From NCBI GenBank assembly GCA_013141495.1, contig JABFQV010000002.1:371032-435031 (forward strand): 64,000 bases of DNA. Reading direction: 5' to 3'. This DNA comes from Methylotenera sp. GTDB taxonomy: Bacteria > Pseudomonadota > Gammaproteobacteria > Burkholderiales > Methylophilaceae. Shown one piece after another: positions 58,123 to 64,000 of this stretch (the stretch's first letter is position 1; each line of letters opens with the position of its first letter). Below the pieces are notes generated by a model. The model had not been told where the DNA came from, searched no databases, and worked only from the letters and a program-made list of their open reading frames with translations. A program made the translations under genes and the position numbers.

Positions 58123-58491
58123 TTAAGATCCGATGACCTTTTGCACCACTTCAATTAACCGTTTGGGGTCAAATGGTTTTACCAGCCAGCCATTAGCACC
58201 TGCAGCCTTACCTTTAGCTTTCATTTCATCACTGGATTCTGTGGTTAGCATCAAAATTGGCACAGTTTTATACGAGCCCAATTCACGTAAATGTTTAATT
58301 AGCGTTAAGCCATCCATAATCGGCATATTTTGATCTGTCAGCACTAAGTCAACTGTTTTCTCTTTTGCCTTATTGAGGCCATCTTGCCCATCCACCGCCT
58401 GCACAACATCGTAACCTGCGGCTTTAAGACTAAATGCCACCATTTGGCGTAGAGAACCTGAGTCATCCACTGCTAGAATTGTTTTTGCCAT
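58123..58491 (-). CDS. cheY: Chemotaxis response regulator CheY (second copy)
   Basis: A receiver-only protein of about 122 residues with Asp-Asp in AVDDSGSLRQM, phosphoacceptor Asp in LTDQNMPIMDG, Thr in LTTESS and Lys in VKPFDP. It differs clearly from the copy near cheZ, being closer to the CheY encoded beside cheA in many bacteria. ATG 58491 (MAKTILAVDD) gives the usual length; the frame extends 12 codons further to 58527. Confidence 0.92.
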   Translation of the reverse strand: MAKTILAVDDSGSLRQMVAFSLKAAGYDVVQAVDGQDGLNKAKEKTVDLVLTDQNMPIMDGLTLIKHLRELGSYKTVPILMLTTESSDEMKAKGKAAGANGWLVKPFDPKRLIEVVQKVIGS

Positions 58492-58611
58492 TGCTTTACT
58501 CACTTTTTCATTGTTAACAAAATTCACCTTAGATCTTACAAAATCAAGGCGCTTTAATGCTTAACTCACACTACTTAACGGCATAAAGTATGATTTATTT
58601 AGCGATTGCTG

Positions 58612-59160
58612 CTAAAAAAGATCAATTTCCCCTGTTGCCATATCTTGCTGACCGACTGAACGACGCAAGCCACCGGACAGCGCATGACTACCCTCATTTA
58701 AGCTATGGCTCATTGCATCTAAAAATTTGGCAATTTCCTGATGCTCATGGCTTGGATCCATCTCGCCACTATGGGTTTCTATTTCATGCAACAAGTCTTT
58801 TAAGCCATTCACGCGTTTGATGGTTCTTGAAATCAATTGGCTGGTAAGGTCTTGAAATTGCAGGCTAGTCACCGCTGCGTTGACTTCTTCACCAATTTTT
58901 TGTTTAAAAGCATCAAGCCTATTGAGCTCGTCTTGATCAAGCGCATATTTAGCGACTAATGCATCTAACATGTGTTGTTGCTCAGTCACGGCCTCATGCA
59001 CCGCTGTAAAGCTGGCACCAAGTTTCTCAATGGCTTCACTTAATAAAAATGTAGTTTGTAGCAGGTCTGCCTCTACCTCTACTAAATGCTGCTTACCATG
59101 ATCAGACACTGCACCCAGCAGCTTTCTTAATTCAGTAATCGGTAATGTTTTCATTTCCAT
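58612..59160 (-). CDS. CheZ-like phosphatase family protein with C-terminal EIDLF tail
   Basis: A 182-residue, mostly helical protein. The segment TSLQFQDLTSQLISRTIKR matches the catalytic core of CheZ, with Asp and Gln at the same spacing (DLTSQ against DLTGQ). Apart from this it is only distantly similar to the CheZ encoded at 38.4 kb, and it lacks the LLDSLGF tail. It ends TGEIDLF, like CheD (GGEIDLF). It precedes cheY and cheA on the same strand, so a role in CheY-P dephosphorylation is likely but unproven. Confidence 0.75.
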   Translation of the reverse strand: MEMKTLPITELRKLLGAVSDHGKQHLVEVEADLLQTTFLLSEAIEKLGASFTAVHEAVTEQQHMLDALVAKYALDQDELNRLDAFKQKIGEEVNAAVTSLQFQDLTSQLISRTIKRVNGLKDLLHEIETHSGEMDPSHEHQEIAKFLDAMSHSLNEGSHALSGGLRRSVGQQDMATGEIDLF

Positions 59161-59258
59161 ACGAGGTATCTTTCAAAATACTTATTTTCTATACTTACTT
59201 TCTGAGAGCTTTGCATGAAGCTAAAAATAGCACTATTTTTAACTAAAATATCAAGCCC

Positions 59259-59331
59259 GTCATTCTGAGCGTAGCGAAGAATCCAGTATAATCAATTAGT
59301 TGCCTGGATTCTTCGCTACGCTCAGAATGAC
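59259..59331. repeat. Perfect 28-bp inverted repeat between motB and the CheZ-like gene
   Basis: Arms 59259-59286 and 59304-59331 are exact reverse complements, with a 17-base loop. The arm contains gtcattctgagcgtagcgaa, a widespread intergenic palindrome type. It could separate motAB from the chemotaxis transcript, as a hairpin that slows polymerase or protects the motB 3' end. No T-run follows. Confidence 0.85.
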
Positions 59332-59443
59332 AAAATAACGTTTTTAGCAATAAGGCAGCTTCGTGCAAAGCTCTCTTTCTATAAAGCCAGCTAACCCACA
59401 GCGTTGCGCCAACTTAATGTTTTATTTGTGTTTTAAACAACGT

Positions 59444-60376
59444 TTACTGCGCTAGCGTTTGATCGATTGTTTCACTTGTTGCATCCGAAGGTAGATTAAC
59501 GGCGGCGCTATCTTTCATCGCATCTTCTTCAGCTTTTTTATTCATTACAATAATGCTGATACGCCGGTTGATTGGGTTAAGCGGATCGTCTTTATCAAAC
59601 AGTGAAGCCGAAGCCAACCCTACAACACGCAGTAATTTTGTTTCATCCATACCGCCAGCAACCAACTCACGGCGCGAAGCATTGGCGCGATCTGCGGATA
59701 ACTCCCAGTTGCTATACGCTTTACCACCGCTTGAATAAGATGCTGCATCAGTATGACCAGACAAGCTGACTTTATTAGTAACGCCGTTTAACATTTGGCC
59801 AATTTCTTTCAAAATCTGCTTGGCATAAGGTTGCATTTCAGCTTTTGAAGATTCAAACATCGGTCGGTTTTGCTCATCTACAATCTGAATTCGCAAACCC
59901 TCAGTAGTGATATCAAGTATAAGTTGTTTTTTAAACTTGCTTAAGGTCGGACTATCTTCAATGGTTTTTTCCAGCTTGTTTTTCAGCTCTACAAGTTTTT
60001 CAGCTTCTGCTTTCTCAAGCGCGGCTTTGGCATCTTTAATATCCACGGCTTTTTGTTTACCTGGCGGCCCATCAACCGGCTTTACCTGCCCTTGCTTTTT
60101 AGTGAGGTCTTTACCACCACCACCTTTAATCAATGTATCACTGGCCCCAACTGAGGTGCCGCCCATGAGCGCCACCTTTAACGGCGTTTTAAAATAATCA
60201 GAAATCCCCTCTTTTTGCGCTTTTGAGGTAGAGCCCAGTAGCCACATCAGCAAAAAGAAAGCCATCATGGCGGTAACAAAGTCAGCATAGGCGATTTTCC
60301 ATGCACCGCCATGGTGACCGCCGCCACCTTTTTTGATTTTTTTTACGATAATCGGTCGGTGCAGTTCTTCAGCCAT
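59444..60376 (-). CDS. motB: Flagellar stator protein MotB
   Basis: A 310-residue stator subunit. The single membrane helix contains the proton-carrying Asp32 (AYADFVTAMMAF), the same position as in E. coli. A plug and linker follow, then the OmpA-like peptidoglycan-binding domain (SLSGHTDAASY, NRRISIIVMN). The gene is 23 bases after motA. Confidence 0.95.
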   Translation of the reverse strand: MAEELHRPIIVKKIKKGGGGHHGGAWKIAYADFVTAMMAFFLLMWLLGSTSKAQKEGISDYFKTPLKVALMGGTSVGASDTLIKGGGGKDLTKKQGQVKPVDGPPGKQKAVDIKDAKAALEKAEAEKLVELKNKLEKTIEDSPTLSKFKKQLILDITTEGLRIQIVDEQNRPMFESSKAEMQPYAKQILKEIGQMLNGVTNKVSLSGHTDAASYSSGGKAYSNWELSADRANASRRELVAGGMDETKLLRVVGLASASLFDKDDPLNPINRRISIIVMNKKAEEDAMKDSAAVNLPSDATSETIDQTLAQ

Positions 60377-60399
60377 GACTATCCCCGTGATTAGTCATC

Positions 60400-61260
60400 T
60401 TATTTACCTTTAGTCTGTTTAACATGGGTTTCAAGCTCGGCAAATGTAGGACGCTCTGTTGAGTAAAGTACCTTACGTCCAAACTCAACTGCAATGGCCG
60501 GCGCATAGCCATTCAGGCTAGCCAACAAAGTAACTTTAACGGTTTGGAACATTTTGGTGCCTTCTTCAAGCTTTTGCTCTAACAAACCAGAAAGCGGCCC
60601 TACAAAACCATAGGCCAGCAAAATACCTAAGAATGTACCCACTAGCGCATGGCCAATCAAAACGCCTAGTTCATTTGGTGGTAAATGCAAACTTTCCATG
60701 GTGTGCACTACCCCCATCACCGCCGCCACAATACCAAAAGCGGGTAAGCCATCCCCTAGTTTTGCAATACAGTGTGCAGGCACATGCCCCTCCATGTGGT
60801 GCGTTTCAATTTCGTTATCCATGAGATTTTCAACCTGAAACGCATCCATATTGCCAGACACCATTAAGCGCAGGTAGTCAGTGATAAATTCAATAAGATG
60901 ATGATCGTGAAGCAGTGCTGGATACTTGCTGAATAATGGGCTTGACTCTGGGTTTTCTACATCATTTTCAATAGCCATCATGCCATCTTTACGAATCTTG
61001 GTAAGGATTTCAAACAGAAGTGCTAGCAAATCCATATAAAGCGCTTTGTTAAACTTGGAGCCTTTAAACAAACCAGGTAACGCTTTAACCGTAGCTTTGA
61101 TGGCCTTGCCATCATTACCCACAACAAAAGCACCAAGGGCTCCACCAAAAATCATGACGACCTCCAGCGGTTGCCACAAGCCACCTAAGTGCCCCCCTGC
61201 CATTGCGTATCCGCCAAATACGGCCCCACAAATAACAACATATCCAATGATAATAAACAT
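60400..61260 (-). CDS. motA: Flagellar stator protein MotA
   Basis: A 286-residue membrane protein with four membrane helices and a large cytoplasmic loop. MFIIIGYVVICGAVFGGYAM, KLGDGLPAFGIVAAVMGVVH and GPLSGLLEQKLEE are typical. With MotB it forms the proton-driven stator. Its own upstream region of about 230 bases (61261-61494) has no gene; I could not find a convincing sigma-28 promoter. Confidence 0.95.
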   Translation of the reverse strand: MFIIIGYVVICGAVFGGYAMAGGHLGGLWQPLEVVMIFGGALGAFVVGNDGKAIKATVKALPGLFKGSKFNKALYMDLLALLFEILTKIRKDGMMAIENDVENPESSPLFSKYPALLHDHHLIEFITDYLRLMVSGNMDAFQVENLMDNEIETHHMEGHVPAHCIAKLGDGLPAFGIVAAVMGVVHTMESLHLPPNELGVLIGHALVGTFLGILLAYGFVGPLSGLLEQKLEEGTKMFQTVKVTLLASLNGYAPAIAVEFGRKVLYSTERPTFAELETHVKQTKGK

Positions 61261-61494
61261 TCTTTAAGCGCCCCAGAATAGATAATTAACTCTAAAAATT
61301 ACTTTAACTTACTTAATACAATAACCAATATAGCGTAATTTAATTGTTTGAATAAAGCGGTTTTTTCAAACCAGCATTTGAATTCACATGGGATTAAATC
61401 AAGTAAGCACCTTGCCGGCATTGATTAGCATAAAAAATCAACTAGTTACCGTAAAGTTTTATTTTTAATTTAATTCAGTGTAAATACTAACTTT

Positions 61495-62292
61495 TTATTT
61501 TATTTTCCACATGTACAGACTTTTTTCATGATGTCTTTGCTTAATGACTTGTGTAGGCGGTACATTTTCAATTTCAAATTCATAACTAATAAGCAAAGTG
61601 CCAGTGCGCATTTCCACTTGTGCTTTTTGCCACAGTGCCTGCATAGCCGCGGGCGATAAATAAGCAAAAATCACATCGTAATTTGCAAAATCCAACGCGT
61701 GATAATCGCCAAATTTAAAAACTGCACTAGAGCGCTTAAACTTGGCTCTCACCACACTGACCAACCAAGGCAATGGCGCTATTTCAATGCCTTCAATCAA
61801 GCTTTCTGGCCGCGCTTTAGCTACGCACATGGATAAATCACCTAAGCCACTACCTATATCTATCAAGCGTATCGGCATGTTTTGTGGCAAAAGACTTAGC
61901 ACTTGCTCCCAAATGACTGGGCGCGAGGGGAAAAATGGCACTTGAGTACGAAATGTCGTCCAGTACAGACTTAACGTGACAATAAAACCTATCAAATAAA
62001 ATGTATTTGGAATATTCAAGATTGACATTGCCCAAACAATCATTGGAAAGCCTAAATGTATCCAACGCCACCAAGTAGCCATGCCTGACAAATACGAAAA
62101 AAAAGCCGCAAACAATGCTTGCAGCAACACCAACGTAAAAATGGGGTAAGTTAAATCAAGATTAAAAATGATTGCCATGAGCCAGTAAATAGCCCATGTA
62201 ACACAAAGCACAGACAATAAAGCCGCGCACTGAATAAGTACAGCTAAGGTTGCAGGTTTTAAATTAAACTTTGCAGATAGGTTTTGCTGCAT
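61495..62292 (-). CDS. Membrane-associated class I SAM methyltransferase
   Basis: A 265-residue protein. Its N-terminal third has four hydrophobic segments (about residues 15-110), then a methyltransferase domain begins with RLIDIGSGLGDLSMC (SAM loop) and continues VIFAYLSPAAMQALW. The substrate is unknown. It is co-directional with flhDC upstream and motAB downstream, with gaps of about 150 and 230 bases, so it may not be part of either transcript. Confidence 0.75.
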   Translation of the reverse strand: MQQNLSAKFNLKPATLAVLIQCAALLSVLCVTWAIYWLMAIIFNLDLTYPIFTLVLLQALFAAFFSYLSGMATWWRWIHLGFPMIVWAMSILNIPNTFYLIGFIVTLSLYWTTFRTQVPFFPSRPVIWEQVLSLLPQNMPIRLIDIGSGLGDLSMCVAKARPESLIEGIEIAPLPWLVSVVRAKFKRSSAVFKFGDYHALDFANYDVIFAYLSPAAMQALWQKAQVEMRTGTLLISYEFEIENVPPTQVIKQRHHEKSLYMWKIK

Positions 62293-62442
62293 TTAGTAAG
62301 CCAAAAAGTTCCAGCTTAACACCTCAATTAAACACGAGGCTTAATTTTTCAGCATTAGGAGTGGGTTAATTATTTACAGGCTGGCAACTGATTTTAGCTC
62401 AGTTGCCGCATTGTCAGGGTTGATAACTATTGATCAAGCAAT

Positions 62443-62697
62443 TTACTTGTGGCGTAAATCTTGGAGCGCCTCGTTCATTTTGAACAGCACTATCAGCAAT
62501 TCACACCAAATTCTTGCCGCAACTGCTCCACCAACACTATATAGCAAGCCAGTAAAGAAATTACCTATTGAGAACCCGCCATAACCACCAAACATAGTGC
62601 TCAAACCTGCCATTACCGCCGCAAATAGTAATAGCCAGTAAACGAATGTAATGATTTTTGGGGTGAGCATGCTATCAAAAAATAAAACGTCTTTCAT
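62443..62697 (-). CDS. DUF4282 small membrane protein
   Basis: An 84-residue protein with two hydrophobic segments (about 14-36 and 44-72). The start FFDSMLTPKIITFVYWL and the end RIWCELLIVLFKMNEAL fit the DUF4282 family, whose function is unknown. It follows flhC by about 41 bases on the same strand. AGGGAG stands 7 bases before the ATG on the minus strand. Confidence 0.8.
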   Translation of the reverse strand: MKDVLFFDSMLTPKIITFVYWLLLFAAVMAGLSTMFGGYGGFSIGNFFTGLLYSVGGAVAARIWCELLIVLFKMNEALQDLRHK

Positions 62698-62738
62698 GAA
62701 AATCTCCCTTAATTATTGATTTATTATCGATGCAGTTG

Positions 62739-63299
62739 TTATGCGGTCATTGGCACTAATTTATAGCTTAGCGCTTTGGCCTTTTTTGTTTTACCGGCAC
62801 GGGAAGGCACATGGCACAAATTACATACATAGCTACCATTTAGATCATAGGCATTCACAATAAAATTGCCGCCACAGCAACTGCAACTTTGCAGCTTTAA
62901 CATTTTACTTTCTACAAAGCGCACCAATGTCCAAGCGCGCGTCATTGACAATACCGGCTCAATGTCTGAATCTTCCTGCTCTACTTGCTGCAAATATAAA
63001 CTGTAAGCCTTGATAATTGCATGAATACCAGTTACATCGGTGTAATCCACCATAAACTTATAGATATTAAAGAAAATAGAAGAATGAATGTTAGGCTGCC
63101 AAGTTAAAAACCAATCCGTTGAAAAAGGCAACATGCCCTTTGGTGGAGAAACACCCTTTAGCTCTTTGTAAAGTTTAATCAAGCGTTCACGAGAGAGCGT
63201 AGTTTGCGCTTCAAGTAACTGCAATCTCGCACCCAGCTTAATCATCTGCATCGCTAGCTGAATTTGTTCGGACTCATTCACTACGCTTTTCTTATTCAT
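62739..63299 (-). CDS. flhC: Flagellar master transcriptional regulator FlhC
   Basis: FlhC with FlhD forms the FlhD4C2 activator of flagellar genes. The product of about 186 residues shows MIKLGARLQLLEAQTTLSRE and a C-terminal four-cysteine zinc site (CSCCGGNFI and CNLCHVP). ATG 63299 (MNKKSVVNES), preceded by AGGAGAA, is preferred to the longer frame from 63338. It follows flhD after 31 bases. Confidence 0.93.
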   Translation of the reverse strand: MNKKSVVNESEQIQLAMQMIKLGARLQLLEAQTTLSRERLIKLYKELKGVSPPKGMLPFSTDWFLTWQPNIHSSIFFNIYKFMVDYTDVTGIHAIIKAYSLYLQQVEQEDSDIEPVLSMTRAWTLVRFVESKMLKLQSCSCCGGNFIVNAYDLNGSYVCNLCHVPSRAGKTKKAKALSYKLVPMTA

Positions 63300-63330
63300 G
63301 ATTTTCTCCTGGCTCAACTTAAACCCAATA

Positions 63331-63648
63331 CTATGCAAATGCCTCAGTCGCCTGACCAGACATTAAAATTGCGGTATGTAAATGTGCTTGAGCGCGATCT
63401 TTAGTGTAATTAGTCAACATACCCAAAATTGCACTGTCATCAAACCTGAAGCGCGCTAACATCATATTAGTGCTACTAAGCTTAACAAGTTGCAAATTAC
63501 TTAAACCCTCAAGTAAATCTGCAATCTCTTTACTGATACCTAATCGAAAAATTGCGGTGGCTTTATCTGAACGGATAAGTTGTTGCGCCAACATTAAATA
63601 GTTGAGGTTGGCGTCTTTAATTTCCGACATCAAATCTATTTCATTCAT
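63331..63648 (-). CDS. flhD: Flagellar master transcriptional regulator FlhD
   Basis: A helical protein of about 105 residues: LNYLMLAQQLIRSDKATAIF and RLGISKEIADLL are family hallmarks. ATG 63648 (MNEIDLMSEIK) gives the usual length; the frame extends 26 codons further upstream to 63726. FlhDC would control the motility genes downstream. Confidence 0.92.
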   Translation of the reverse strand: MNEIDLMSEIKDANLNYLMLAQQLIRSDKATAIFRLGISKEIADLLEGLSNLQLVKLSSTNMMLARFRFDDSAILGMLTNYTKDRAQAHLHTAILMSGQATEAFA

Positions 63649-64000
63649 TTTTGTTCCCGATTCATTAATTTTCGCATCTGTTAAAAACGTACTATCTTGG
63701 TTAGACGTACTTTGAGCTTTTAACACATACTTAACAATTGAGAACCTTCGGTTTTTTGCGTAAGTGACACAGACGCAAACACGTAGGTGTTTGTCTTACA
63801 AACACCTACGTGTGGCTGGTATATATTCAGTATTCTGTTGTATTTATTTACTATGCAAATTAAATAGAACAGTGTTTTTTTATATAAATTAATTAGCTTT
63901 TAATATTTATCCTAAAGTTTTTTGGGTGCTTGCCGTTATTACTTAATCAGTTAGCAATGACGCCTACAAGCAATGAAACATTTACAACATCGCCCAACAT
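63649..64000. promoter_or_regulatory. Upstream region of flhDC
   Basis: No gene was identified in this stretch, which is AT-rich and should hold the flhDC promoter and leader. It contains the strong hairpin 63780-63812. On the plus strand an ATG at 63957 opens a frame that runs out of the window, too short to judge. Confidence 0.5.
63780..63812. repeat. 15-bp perfect hairpin in the flhDC upstream region
   Basis: Arms 63780-63794 (cacgtaggtgtttgt) and 63798-63812 (acaaacacctacgtg) pair perfectly around a 3-base loop. No T-run follows on either strand. It lies about 130 bases before the flhD start, so it could form in the mRNA leader or bind a regulator. Confidence 0.8.

Noticed and set aside
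61261..61494. Sigma-28 flagellar promoter upstream of motA
   Set aside because: No pair resembling TAAA and GCCGATAA at the right spacing was found; only AT-rich sequence is seen.
63957..64000. ATG at 63957 opening a plus-strand frame that leaves the window
   Set aside because: Only 14 codons are visible and there is no good ribosome-binding site, so a gene start cannot be supported.

Overview
The window is a chromosomal piece of an AT-rich methylotrophic betaproteobacterium, most likely of the family Methylophilaceae (Methylotenera-like). This is an inference from gene content. It carries a four-gene block for making tetrahydromethanopterin (H4MPT), a formaldehyde-activating enzyme (Fae) homologue, the betaproteobacterial order hfq-hflX-hflK-hflC-yjeT-hisZ-purA, and flhDC-controlled motility genes. 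I see no tRNA or rRNA gene, prophage, CRISPR array or intact transposase. The only stable RNA gene recognised is the small SRP RNA (ffs).

Layout. 0-9 kb: the end of dapE, two methyltransferases (prmB and an unassigned one), then a leftward run rluB-scpB-scpA-trpS, a 245-bp MITE-like element, an M50 protease, yciO and the PHP phosphatase gene. 9-11 kb: yciB, a YciI-family gene, bolA and a parvulin isomerase, closed by a strong terminator. 11-17 kb: three overlapping genes encoding an HD-GYP response regulator, a di-haem peroxidase and a large hybrid histidine kinase. 17-20 kb: ydcH-like gene, ffs, dnaX (with an A9 run that could give a short gamma form), ybaB and recR. 20-25.6 kb: chrA, gph, ubiG, an amidohydrolase and an OmpA-like protein. 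25.7-30.2 kb: H4MPT cofactor genes (mfnB, DUF447, dihydropteroate-synthase-like, flavoprotein) behind two unknown membrane proteins. 30.2-38.2 kb: purA, hisZ, a short yjeT-type gene that seems to start at ATT, hflC, hflK, hflX, hfq and gltX.

38.4-63.7 kb is a leftward motility and chemotaxis region. In transcription order it reads flhD-flhC, a DUF4282 membrane protein, a membrane methyltransferase, motA-motB, a CheZ-like protein, cheY, cheA, cheW, four large chemoreceptors, a fae homologue, cheR, cheD, cheB, cheY and cheZ. The receptors differ in input: a soluble triple-PAS protein, a membrane receptor with a C-terminal zinc-binding CZB domain, a PAS-plus-membrane receptor, and a poly-HAMP receptor. 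Two of them share an almost identical 907-bp signalling segment that looks GC-richer than its surroundings. Three end in the same acidic-aromatic tail, probably a CheR/CheB tether.

The most interesting points are the Fae homologue inside the chemotaxis cluster, which suggests a link between C1 sensing and motility; the overlapping peroxidase / HD-GYP / hybrid kinase module; the probable ATT start of yjeT; the dnaX slippery run; and the MITE whose TTAA target duplication forms the stop codon of the M50 protease gene and which lies against the trpS promoter.
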